A stretch of 34,650 bases of DNA from an uncultured Lachnospiraceae bacterium (GTDB lineage Bacteria > Bacillota > Clostridia > Lachnospirales > Lachnospiraceae). Of the stretch, positions 1-6,956 are shown one piece after another (position 1 is the first letter of the stretch; every line of letters starts with the position of its first letter). The stretch covers positions 1-34,650 of the forward strand of contig CACZJD010000027.1 of NCBI GenBank assembly GCA_902781325.1, read 5' to 3'. Below the pieces are notes generated by a model. The model was given only the letters and a program-made list of their open reading frames with translations, was not told where the DNA came from and searched no databases. Both the position numbers and the translations under genes were made by a program.

Positions 1-1131
1 AGATATCGTGTTCTTTGAGGCTCTTCATTTTCACGACCACATCTGACAGATCGGGGCCGGTCCAGTCAATCGGCTCCTTTTCAAATATGTTGGCAAAAGT
101 AGCCGCGCTCCTCTCCTGTCCGTTATAGATAAAGCTTATTCCTTTTTGGAACATCGTAAAGGCCAGCAAATGTCTTCGGTTTCTGAGATCCGGCACCAGA
201 ACCGCTGTCCTGATCCGGTCGTGGTTTTCAGTGAAATGCAGCTTTATGTAATTCTCCGGGTAAATGCATTCCTGCAGGTTTAAGCGGTCCAGATATCTGC
301 TCAGAGGCCCTTTCCTCAGCAGATAATTCTCCAGATCATTATAGATATCATAATCATAGCACGCGTCAAAGGCCTGATAGAGTTCCGAGTCGGAAAGGCA
401 GTATTCACCGTTCCCTCTTATCCTCTGGATAAAACCGGTCTCAACACTCTCTGCCAGCCAGAGAGTTCCGAGTCGGAAAGGCAGTATTCACCGTTCCCTC
501 TTATCCTCTGGATAAAACCGGTCTCAACACTCTCTGCCAGCCAGAAGGCACCGGGACGCACTTCCTCTACTGCCGCCCTGGCCGTCTTCCAGAAATCGAG
601 CGGAATAAAGGACGCTACATCACAGCGGAATCCGTCTACATACTGTGCCCAATAACATAGTGTTTTGACAAGGTAGTCCCAGAGTCCCGGGTTCTTATAG
701 TCCAGGTCAACGATGTCCCACCACTCCGCTACTTTGGCCTTGGGCTTTCCGTTCCCGTCTCTGTAAAACCACTCAGGGTGTTCCGCCGATAAGACCGAGT
801 CAGGAGATGTGTGGTTATAGACAACATCGATAATACATCTCATCCCCCGCCTGTGAATCTCTTCTGTCAGCCGTATGAAATCTTCCAATGTGCCAAAATC
901 CGGATTGACGGCGCGATAATCAGAGATCGCGTAGGGCGAACCGATGCTTCCCTTCCGTCCGATCTTCCCGATGGGGTGAATGGGCATGAACCAAATGATG
1001 TCTGTCCCCAAAGACCTGATGCGGTCCAGATCATCTTCCACATCCTTAAAAGTCCCGTTCTTTCCGTAATCTCTTATAAAAACGGAATACAGAAGCTGAT
1101 TCCTGTAACTGATATCAGTGTTTTTTGCCAT
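1..1131 (-). pseudogene. GH13 alpha-amylase family glycosidase, frameshifted by tandem duplication; 3' end beyond window
   Basis: This encodes a (beta/alpha)8-barrel enzyme that cleaves or transfers alpha-1,4-glucan bonds, probably on cytoplasmic maltodextrin since no signal peptide is seen. Numbered from the ATG at 1131, region I is DVVYNH (residues 102-107), region II is GFRCDVAS with nucleophile D171, and region III is WLAES with acid/base E200. An 83-bp duplication (379-545) shifts the frame, so translation adds 14 wrong residues after residue 223 and stops at 418-420. Downstream, another frame resumes the family sequence without a stop to the window edge, including region IV (FTENHD). 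The truncated 237-residue product lacks region IV and should be inactive. The ATG at 1131 is chosen because GGGAGG lies 5 nt upstream; an in-frame TTG at 1146 would overlap that site. The histidine kinase ends 50 nt upstream, so co-transcription is plausible. Exact substrate specificity cannot be told. Confidence 0.85.
379..545. repeat. 83-bp exact direct tandem duplication inside the GH13 gene
   Basis: Two identical copies lie head to tail, at 379-462 and 462-545, sharing one base, with a period of 83 bp. The flanks differ immediately outside (t378 versus g461; g463 versus a546). Since 83 is not a multiple of three, the second copy frameshifts the gene; removing one copy restores an open frame through both sides. 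I see no mobile-element ends or target-site duplication. Confidence 0.95.
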
Positions 1132-1142
1132 GGCATCCTCCC
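1132..1142 (-). promoter_or_regulatory. Ribosome binding site fixing the GH13 start
   Basis: On the minus strand GGGAGG (1137-1142) sits 5 nt before the ATG at 1131. This favours that ATG over the in-frame TTG at 1146. Confidence 0.75.
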
Positions 1143-1181
1143 GCAAAATACTGCAGATTTATTGTCTCTGAGACAATTATA

Positions 1182-2453
1182 TCACAGCACGATCCTGATC
1201 CTTGTCCCAAGATCCTTTCTCGAGAGAACTTCAAAGTGCCCTCCGTGCTTGTCGACGATCCATTTTGCGATGGAAAGCCCCAGGCCTGTGCCTTCGCTGC
1301 TGCGCGCTTCATCCGCGCGGAAAAAGCGCTCGAAGATATGGGGAAGTTCAGATTCATTGATGCCGCTTCCAAGATCCTGTACCTGCAGGTAAGGGCTTCC
1401 TTTCTCAGTTTTGCCGAAGGATAAGAGGATCTCCTCTCCTTCCGGGGTGTATTTTGCCGCATTGTCGATCAGGATCCGGACTGCCTGCTTCATAAGGCCG
1501 GGATCGACGCTCACTTCCGCCGTCTCTCCTGAATCTTTTAAGCGGTAGCGGTGTTTTTCATCGATCATCAGAGATTCCTCGTAGATCTCGCGCATAAGGT
1601 CGTTTGTCATTACAGGCTGCTTGTTCAGAGCCGTCCTGCCGCTGTCGCCTCTGGCAAGGAAGAGCAGCTGCTCCACCAGATAATTCATGTGCTCAGCCTC
1701 ATTTTTGATCGCGCCGATTCCTTCGTCCAGAATCTTCTCATCCGTTTTCCCCCAGCGCTCCAGCATATTGGCGTAGCCCCGGATCACGGCGATGGGGGTC
1801 CTGAGTTCGTGGGAGGCATCATTGACGAAGCGGGACTGCTGCCGCATTGTGCTGCGCATGCGCAGTAGCAGGTTGTTCATCGCCGCTTCTACGCCGGCCA
1901 GGTCTGAGTCGCCAAAAGACAGCGTACTTCCGCTTTCCGCCTCTTCCGGATGAATATGTTCGATCGCGTCTTCAATGACCTGGTATTTGTCTTCCGTGAA
2001 GGAAAGTCTGCTCAGTTCGTCGGCTTTGAGCGCGATCTCATTGATCGGAGCGAGGATCCTCCTGATCTTCCTGTCCTCCCGGTAATAAGAGAAGAATACT
2101 CCAAGAAACTGAAAGATAAGGAGCGCCAATATCACGGAAGAGATTATGGCAAAAGGAATCAGGCAGGAGACCGACAAAAGAAGGGTTCCCTCCTTAGAGG
2201 CAACCCTGTATATAAGATCAAAGCCCGGCTCAGCCGCGGCCGGCAAATGTTCCAGACTCCTGTGGTTCTGCGCGAGAACCTGCCCGAGTGCCGAATACTC
2301 CTGCTCCACACACCAGCCGGCTGTGAGAAGAGCGGCGAGCAGCAGGTCCGAGACAAGAAAGCGCCATATTTTGCCGCGGAGCATGTACCAGTGAAGCTTT
2401 CTTGTGATCGACGTCACGCGCCGCTGCTCATCGTGCTTCTGATTTAATGACAT
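1182..2453 (-). CDS. Sensor histidine kinase (two-component system, OmpR-partner type)
   Basis: This is a membrane-bound kinase of 423 residues. Two hydrophobic segments (about 30-48 and 91-121) flank a short extracytoplasmic part of about 40 residues. A linker follows, then the HisKA dimerisation helix with the phospho-acceptor H215 in SHELRTP, and a HATPase_c domain with N-box ILIDNAAKYT (327-336), G1 DLGSGI (360-365) and G2 GTGLGLS (388-394). All catalytic boxes are present, so it should be active. The small extracytoplasmic loop suggests sensing in or near the membrane. The ATG is preceded by AGAGGAG at 7 nt. The gene lies 48 nt after the DUF4342 gene and 50 nt before the GH13 gene. No response regulator is adjacent. 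The nearest one is at 5110-5829, three genes upstream on the same strand, and pairing with it is an inference. Confidence 0.93.
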   Translation of the reverse strand: MSLNQKHDEQRRVTSITRKLHWYMLRGKIWRFLVSDLLLAALLTAGWCVEQEYSALGQVLAQNHRSLEHLPAAAEPGFDLIYRVASKEGTLLLSVSCLIPFAIISSVILALLIFQFLGVFFSYYREDRKIRRILAPINEIALKADELSRLSFTEDKYQVIEDAIEHIHPEEAESGSTLSFGDSDLAGVEAAMNNLLLRMRSTMRQQSRFVNDASHELRTPIAVIRGYANMLERWGKTDEKILDEGIGAIKNEAEHMNYLVEQLLFLARGDSGRTALNKQPVMTNDLMREIYEESLMIDEKHRYRLKDSGETAEVSVDPGLMKQAVRILIDNAAKYTPEGEEILLSFGKTEKGSPYLQVQDLGSGINESELPHIFERFFRADEARSSEGTGLGLSIAKWIVDKHGGHFEVLSRKDLGTRIRIVL

Positions 2454-2501
2454 AACAGTCTCCTCTGACCGTCCGGCTCATTTCTTATTCCGGGCGATTG
2501 T

Positions 2502-3047
2502 TCACATTTCGCCGGTGTCACTGTCGTTCTTTGCAAACTCGCTGCGCACATCCTGCGCAAAATCTCCGGCTTTATTCAGGATCGAATTGGCTTTCTCAGC
2601 CTCTTCCTCTCCCTCAAATGAATACCTGATCCCGAAGAACAGGGCAATGATCATGACCGGAGCGAGTATCTCCCAGAAGAAAAACAGAAGAAGCGCAAAC
2701 AGGATCGTGTGCATCTGGAATACTACATCTTCTCCCTTTGTCACGACAAATGTTGTATTTCTGATAAAGGCGATGAATCCCCTGACCAGCCTGCCGATCG
2801 TGCGTCCGAAGCTCGGGGCGGAGTTTTCCTGCTCTTCTACCTTGTCCCTGACTTTGACGTACTCCGTCTGCTCCTCATAATCCGTAGAGTAAGTGCTCTG
2901 CGCGGGGCCCTTGACCTTGCCCTGCCGCTCAAGGAGCACGATCGCGTCCAGAAGATCTCCGCCGCTCTGCTCGAGCGCTTCCTTCGCCTCCTCATAAGAC
3001 ACATTTGCTTTCTCTCTGAGACGTTCCACTTTTTCGATCATTTCCAT
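2502..3047 (-). CDS. DUF4342-type membrane protein with N-terminal UBA-like domain
   Basis: This is a 181-residue protein of unknown function. Residues 1-45 resemble a UBA/TS-N-like three-helix domain, with a VSYEEAKEAL helix and a GGDLLDAIVLLE helix, as found in EF-Ts and NAC. A charged linker rich in E/D/K follows (about 50-80). Next come a basic segment (82-96, GRTIGRLVRGFIAFIR) and a hydrophobic region (about 113-140) likely to form one or two membrane segments. The C-terminal tail is polar and acidic. This arrangement matches clostridial proteins annotated DUF4342. The ATG has GGAGG about 8 nt upstream. It is followed after 48 nt by the histidine kinase, so the two are probably co-transcribed, and it might modulate that kinase. 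It has its own candidate promoter (-10 at 3078-3083). Confidence 0.75.
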   Translation of the reverse strand: MEMIEKVERLREKANVSYEEAKEALEQSGGDLLDAIVLLERQGKVKGPAQSTYSTDYEEQTEYVKVRDKVEEQENSAPSFGRTIGRLVRGFIAFIRNTTFVVTKGEDVVFQMHTILFALLLFFFWEILAPVMIIALFFGIRYSFEGEEEAEKANSILNKAGDFAQDVRSEFAKNDSDTGEM

Positions 3048-3077
3048 TGTTATACCTCCGATACGGTGTACTGTTTA

Positions 3078-3117
3078 ATTATACCTTTGTTTGTGCTCTT
3101 TTACATCCAGGGATGTA
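3078..3117 (-). promoter_or_regulatory. Candidate promoter of the DUF4342-kinase unit with overlapping palindrome
   Basis: On the minus strand TATAAT lies at 3078-3083, about 30 nt before the ATG. No good -35 hexamer is seen at the usual distance. Instead a perfect inverted repeat, TACATCC-ag-GGATGTA (3102-3117), covers the expected -35 position. A weak -35 with an overlapping palindrome is typical of regulator-dependent promoters. The regulator is unknown. Confidence 0.5.
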
Positions 3118-3190
3118 TGTTTCGCCTGATTTATGTAAAGGATACCGCAGCCAGATGAATACATCTTGAGAGAAAGATTAAAAGCAGATT

Positions 3191-3241
3191 AAAAAAGGAT
3201 GTGAATCCCGGTTAATACTTCCCGTTCCTCACATCCTTTTT
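3191..3241 (-). terminator. Rho-independent terminator after reverse rubrerythrin
   Basis: A 13-bp perfect stem, AAAAAGGATGTGA with TCACATCCTTTTT (3192-3204 and 3229-3241), has a 24-nt loop. Reading the minus strand it ends in six T. It lies 66 nt after the rubrerythrin stop and separates that gene from the DUF4342 unit. The A/T arms would let it act on both strands. Confidence 0.8.
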
Positions 3242-3306
3242 ATTATTGATTTATGATCCGGCCCGCTTCACGCGTACGGACTTCTGTCAAAAAACAGATG
3301 AACCTC

Positions 3307-3882
3307 TTATTTGCCGAAATATCTGTCCAGAAGACCCTTGAAGCCCTGGCCGTGTCTCGCCTCGTCACGAGCCATCTCATGGATGCTGTCATGAAGAGCG
3401 TCAAGGCCCATCTCTTTGCACTTCTTGGCAAATGCGGTCTTGCCTGCGCATGCGCCGTTCTCAGCGGCAACGCGTGCCTCAAGGTTCTCCTTGGTGGAAG
3501 CGGAAACGACTTCGCCGAGCATCTCTGCATAGCGGGAAGCGTGGTCAGCCTCTTCGAAAGCTGCCTGACGGTAGAAAGCGCCTACTTCGGGATAGCCCTG
3601 GCGGATCGCAGCTCTGGACATAGCCAGATACATACCTACCTCGGAGCACTCGCCCGCGAACTCAGCGCGCAGGAATTCTTTCATCTCCTCGTCGAGGTCG
3701 GAAGCGATGCCGATCTTGTGCTCGGAAGCCCATGTAAGCTCTACGGTCTCGTCAACGGGCTCAAATTTGGACTTGGGCTGCTTGCAGATAGGACATTTCC
3801 AGTCAGCCGGAAGATCCGCAAACTTTACGCCTTCCTTCTCTTCATCATAGATGTGGCCGCAGATTGTGCATTTGTATTTCAT
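3307..3882 (-). CDS. Reverse rubrerythrin (N-terminal rubredoxin plus ferritin-like diiron domain)
   Basis: This is a cytoplasmic non-haem iron protein of 191 residues that reduces H2O2, and in clostridia also O2, using electrons delivered through NAD(P)H:rubredoxin reductases. Domain order is reversed relative to classical rubrerythrin. The rubredoxin Fe(SCys)4 site comes first (C5-x2-C8, C30-x2-C33), then the four-helix diiron domain from about residue 60 with E-rich ligands: GECSEVG near 77-83, EEADH 110-114 and DEARH 173-177. It is monocistronic, with a strong promoter and palindrome upstream and a terminator downstream. AGGAGG precedes the ATG. In Clostridium acetobutylicum, reverse rubrerythrins are PerR-controlled and oxygen-induced; the palindrome here does not look like a PerR box. 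Confidence 0.95.
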   Translation of the reverse strand: MKYKCTICGHIYDEEKEGVKFADLPADWKCPICKQPKSKFEPVDETVELTWASEHKIGIASDLDEEMKEFLRAEFAGECSEVGMYLAMSRAAIRQGYPEVGAFYRQAAFEEADHASRYAEMLGEVVSASTKENLEARVAAENGACAGKTAFAKKCKEMGLDALHDSIHEMARDEARHGQGFKGLLDRYFGK

Positions 3883-3904
3883 TATTAATCCTCCTGAATA
3901 TAAA

Positions 3905-3941
3905 AATAGTGATCAGCAAGCATCACTTGCTAATCACTATT
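3905..3941. promoter_or_regulatory. 37-bp palindrome at the rubrerythrin transcription start
   Basis: Arms of 16 bp (AATAGTGATCAGCAAG at 3905-3920 and CTTGCTAATCACTATT at 3926-3941) pair with one mismatch around a 5-nt centre. The upstream end overlaps the -10 box and the rest covers the predicted start and early leader. It could be a repressor operator, a leader hairpin, or, since the minus strand continues with TTTTTA, a terminator for the permease upstream. Confidence 0.7.
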
Positions 3942-3968
3942 ATCATTGTTGTGTGTACGATTTGTCAA
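3939..3968 (-). promoter_or_regulatory. Sigma-A-type promoter of reverse rubrerythrin
   Basis: On the minus strand TTGACA (3963-3968) is followed by an 18-bp spacer and GATAAT (3939-3944). The -35 overlaps the stop codon of the upstream permease gene. The start would fall near 3932, inside the palindrome. Confidence 0.75.
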
Positions 3969-5098
3969 ATATAATGTACTGTTTCACTGCCCTCTGATTC
4001 CCTTTCGTTTTCCAGTCTCTTCAGATATCTGTCAAACTGCAGCTTCAGAAGCGCTGCTGTAGGTACAGCGATCAGCATTCCCGCAATGCCTCCGAGTACG
4101 CCGCCGCCAAGCAGGGCTGCGACTACGAGAAGTGGATGAACATCGACGTTCTCAGATAAGAGCCTCGGATTGATGATATTTCCGTCTACAAACATAATGA
4201 CAGCGATTATTGCCAGGCCGATGAGCATCTTCGTGATATTCCCCGAAGGGAGACACACGATCACTACTGCCGCATAACCTACGATGGGCCCAAAATACGG
4301 GATCAGGTTTCCGAATCCTATACAGATACCGATGATCACAGCATAAGGAACTCCCGCGACGGACAGCGCTATGGAAGCCATCACGCCGACTATGGCGGCA
4401 TCTACTACCTGGCCGCGTATGTATCCGGAAAACGCATTATCCGCATCCTTCATAAAAGAAAGGAACCTGTCCTGCGCCTTGTCGCCGAAGATCAGGCGGA
4501 AAGCCTTGTTCCAGTATGAGACGATGCTGCTCTTTTCGTCCAGAAGGAAATAGACAGCAAAGATGATACCGAACAGCAATCCCGAGAAAAAGTTCTCAAT
4601 GGCGCCTGCCGTGTTTTTGAGAAATGAGGAAATATGGCTGCTGGAGAGGTTAAGGGATTCCATCAATTGCTCCAGATATTTTGCGACCCCCGCATATTCT
4701 TCTTTCAGAACATTATACAGATTTGTAATTGAATCTACATTCAGGGCTCCCAAATTTTTGTAGATTGACACAGCTATCATGACAAGCACAAGAATAAGAA
4801 CTACCGCTATGATGGCAAAAGTCAGCAGCACACTTGCCGCTCTGGCCCAGCCGTGATGTTTGTCCCGGCCCAAAAGTTTTTCAAATCTGTTGACGACCGG
4901 CAGCAGCAGGTATGTGATGATCCCGCCTATTATGATCGGTTTGAGTACAGCCGTGAAGATTGCCCACAGTTTAGACCAAAACGGCCCCGTGCTGAATGCC
5001 AGCGCTCCCGCGATCACTGTTACCAGAACTGTAATTGACGCATAGATGCAGATCTTGAGATATTTCTGATCCAATCCTTTCAAAAACCTTCGTATCAT
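3965..5098 (-). CDS. AI-2E family transporter (PF01594-type membrane permease)
   Basis: This is a polytopic membrane protein of 377 residues from the preferred ATG. About eight hydrophobic segments are visible: two N-terminal (ICIYASITVLVTVIAGALAF and a following segment ending IIIGGIITYLLLP), one near LTFAIIAVVLILVLVMIAVS, a polar mid region, then a C-terminal bundle including a GNLIPYFGPIVGY loop. This matches the AI-2E/PerM/YdiK family. Members are variously linked to AI-2 export, Na+/H+ antiport or unknown substrates, so the substrate is open. An upstream in-frame GTG at 5113 overlaps the response regulator stop, but GGGAG (5103-5107) lies 4 nt before the ATG at 5098, which is therefore preferred. 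The gap of 11 nt to the response regulator indicates one transcript and perhaps regulation of envelope or ion stress. Confidence 0.85.
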   Translation of the reverse strand: MIRRFLKGLDQKYLKICIYASITVLVTVIAGALAFSTGPFWSKLWAIFTAVLKPIIIGGIITYLLLPVVNRFEKLLGRDKHHGWARAASVLLTFAIIAVVLILVLVMIAVSIYKNLGALNVDSITNLYNVLKEEYAGVAKYLEQLMESLNLSSSHISSFLKNTAGAIENFFSGLLFGIIFAVYFLLDEKSSIVSYWNKAFRLIFGDKAQDRFLSFMKDADNAFSGYIRGQVVDAAIVGVMASIALSVAGVPYAVIIGICIGFGNLIPYFGPIVGYAAVVIVCLPSGNITKMLIGLAIIAVIMFVDGNIINPRLLSENVDVHPLLVVAALLGGGVLGGIAGMLIAVPTAALLKLQFDRYLKRLENERESEGSETVHYI

Positions 5099-5109
5099 TA
5101 TTCTCCCTT

Positions 5110-5829
5110 TCACTCCGATTTGATGACGTAGCCGACTCCCCTGACTGTCCGTATCATTTTAATGCCGAATACATCGTCGATCTTGGATCTGAGATAGCGG
5201 ATATAGACATCCACGACATTCGTTTCTCCGGCATAATCGTAGCCGCATACCTTGTTGAGCAGTGTGTCTCTGGAAAGGACAATGTCCTGATTTTCCAAGA
5301 GTGTCTTCAGCATCAGAAATTCCCTGTTTGTGAGAGTGATCTCGTGCCCTGCGTACCGTACTTCATGGCGGCGGTCATCCAGCGTCAGTTCCTGCCAGCG
5401 GATAACTCCTTCCTCTGATCCGATACTGCTTCTTTGTGCTTTCTCTGCCGGATGAGCGGCGTGGAGTTTGAGCGCCACACGGATCCTTGCCAGCAGTTCT
5501 TCTATTGCAAAAGGTTTCGTGATGTAATCCACAGCGCCCGCGTCGAGCCCTGAGACCTTATCCATTACAGCATCCCTTGCAGTGAGAAGGATCACAGGAA
5601 CTTCCTTTTCCTTGAGCAGCCTTCTGAGCACCTCAAGGCCGTTCAGGCCCGGAAGCATGATGTCCAACAGTATCAGATCATACTGGTTTTTTATGGCTAA
5701 TTCAAGTGCTTCTCGCCCATTACCGGATTTTTCCACACGATATCCCTCGTGCATTAATTCCAGTTCCACAAACCTCGCAAGTTTTTCCTCGTCTTCAACC
5801 AACAGAATAGACGCTTTCATGTTTTCCAT
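5110..5829 (-). CDS. OmpR/PhoB-family response regulator
   Basis: This is a DNA-binding response regulator of 239 residues. The receiver domain (about 6-120) has the acidic pocket E12/D13, phospho-acceptor D56 in LLLDIMLPG, the conserved T in ILLTARD and K in YITKPFAIEEL. The C-terminal winged helix (about 140-237) shows the OmpR signature, with VVDVYIRYLRSKID as recognition helix and TVRGVGYVI in the wing. The ATG at 5829 has AGGAG upstream. It directly precedes the AI-2E permease, and no histidine kinase follows it, unlike most OmpR-family regulators. The kinase at 1182-2453 is the nearest candidate partner. Confidence 0.93.
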   Translation of the reverse strand: MENMKASILLVEDEEKLARFVELELMHEGYRVEKSGNGREALELAIKNQYDLILLDIMLPGLNGLEVLRRLLKEKEVPVILLTARDAVMDKVSGLDAGAVDYITKPFAIEELLARIRVALKLHAAHPAEKAQRSSIGSEEGVIRWQELTLDDRRHEVRYAGHEITLTNREFLMLKTLLENQDIVLSRDTLLNKVCGYDYAGETNVVDVYIRYLRSKIDDVFGIKMIRTVRGVGYVIKSE

Positions 5830-5863
5830 ATTAAGACTCCTGAACCAATCTTAATCGAACATA

Positions 5864-6892
5864 CTACAGAAACATCTGATACTTTTTAATTATCTCAGTC
5901 AATAAGTTCAAAGCCAAAACTGATATAGCCAAACACACTGCAAATGCCAAAAAACGGTTTGAAATGCCAAGTAGAGTACAGACAACCTGAGCATAGTGAA
6001 ACGTCAGAAAATATGGCGGATAATGGAAAACCATAATGCCGCATGAGTTCCTCCCGATCGATGGAAGAATCCGTGTTTTTATCACGCCACAAATTCCTTT
6101 CGAAAGAAACATGGTTCCTGCCGCCCCCAACCAGGCATTTATATAGAACAGAAAAACATTACCGAAGACAGCAAGATGCATATTGATCGAATTTCGAAAA
6201 AGTACAGTGAGAGCTGCAGTCAAAACAAGCAGCAGAGCACCCATCGACATCAAAACCGTGTTATTAGAATAGTTATGTAAAAATCGAAACAACAGACTGC
6301 CCGATATCAGGAAAACCAAACTCGGGAATAACCTGATCAACGAAATTGTCAGGTACTGCACAGCCAGATTATCAAAAGACAAGTTTAGCTGAGTCAACAG
6401 TTTTGTACATAGAATCATCATAATAATCGCAAGCAGCGGTAATGCGGCATATTTCTTTTCTGAACGGAAAAGAAAACGATGCAGTATAATAAAAGCGAAC
6501 TCTGCAGCAGACAGAGCTGCCAAAAACCAAATAGGCGCTCTGCCGCGCAAAGTTAAAATGCAGCACAATTCTTCGTGCAGATTGACACTTCTTCCGCTAA
6601 ACTTAATAAGATACTGATAAATACCACTCCAAAACAAATAACTCACGAGAAGCATCAATGCTCTTTTGACCAATCGGATAGCACCATTTTCACCGTGTCT
6701 GTAAAAACTCAGTTCTAATGTAACCCCGCTGATCATGAAAAAAAGAGGCATATGAAATTGGTAAATGAACATTCTGATTCCTTGCGCCCCGGCAAACTCC
6801 ATTTCCGCTTCTCCGATCAAATGGCCGGCAACTACCAAAATGATTCCTAACCCTTTAGCATAATCTATATAATCCAACCTCTTACTGTCCAT
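5864..6892 (-). CDS. Acyltransferase 3 family integral membrane protein
   Basis: This is a multi-spanning membrane O-acyltransferase of 342 residues (Acyl_transf_3, PF01757). Members transfer acetyl, succinyl or other acyl groups to surface polysaccharides, peptidoglycan or lipids. The signature is at the N-terminus: RLDYIDYAKGLGIILVVAGH with the conserved H24, followed by FHMPLFFMISG. About ten hydrophobic segments follow, with a central part of arginine-flanked helices. The ATG at 6892 is chosen because the N-terminus there matches the family and GAGAGG lies about 10 nt upstream; the in-frame codon at 6928 would add 12 poorly conserved residues. Base composition is visibly more A/T-rich than in neighbouring genes, with frequent ATA, TTA and AAT codons, suggesting later acquisition. 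No sugar-modification genes adjoin it, so the substrate is unknown. Confidence 0.85.
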   Translation of the reverse strand: MDSKRLDYIDYAKGLGIILVVAGHLIGEAEMEFAGAQGIRMFIYQFHMPLFFMISGVTLELSFYRHGENGAIRLVKRALMLLVSYLFWSGIYQYLIKFSGRSVNLHEELCCILTLRGRAPIWFLAALSAAEFAFIILHRFLFRSEKKYAALPLLAIIMMILCTKLLTQLNLSFDNLAVQYLTISLIRLFPSLVFLISGSLLFRFLHNYSNNTVLMSMGALLLVLTAALTVLFRNSINMHLAVFGNVFLFYINAWLGAAGTMFLSKGICGVIKTRILPSIGRNSCGIMVFHYPPYFLTFHYAQVVCTLLGISNRFLAFAVCLAISVLALNLLTEIIKKYQMFL

Positions 6893-6921
6893 GCTCAATA
6901 AGCCTCTCTTTATTCTACACA

Positions 6922-6948
6922 TTCGCAAGCCTGCGAAACATTATTATA
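6922..6948 (-). promoter_or_regulatory. Candidate promoter and start-site hairpin of the acyltransferase gene
   Basis: On the minus strand TATAAT (6943-6948) lies about 50 nt before the ATG. The best -35 (GATACA, 17 bp upstream, inside the end of sbcC) matches only half the consensus. A perfect 6-bp inverted repeat, TTCGCA-agcc-TGCGAA (6922-6937), sits just downstream of the -10, where an operator or leader hairpin would be. Confidence 0.45.
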
Positions 6949-6956
6949 CTCCTTTT

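Noticed and set aside
3905..3941. PerR or Fur box at the rubrerythrin promoter
   Set aside because: The arms do not fit the TTATAAT/ATTATAA pattern, and the GATAAT overlap is explained by the -10 box.
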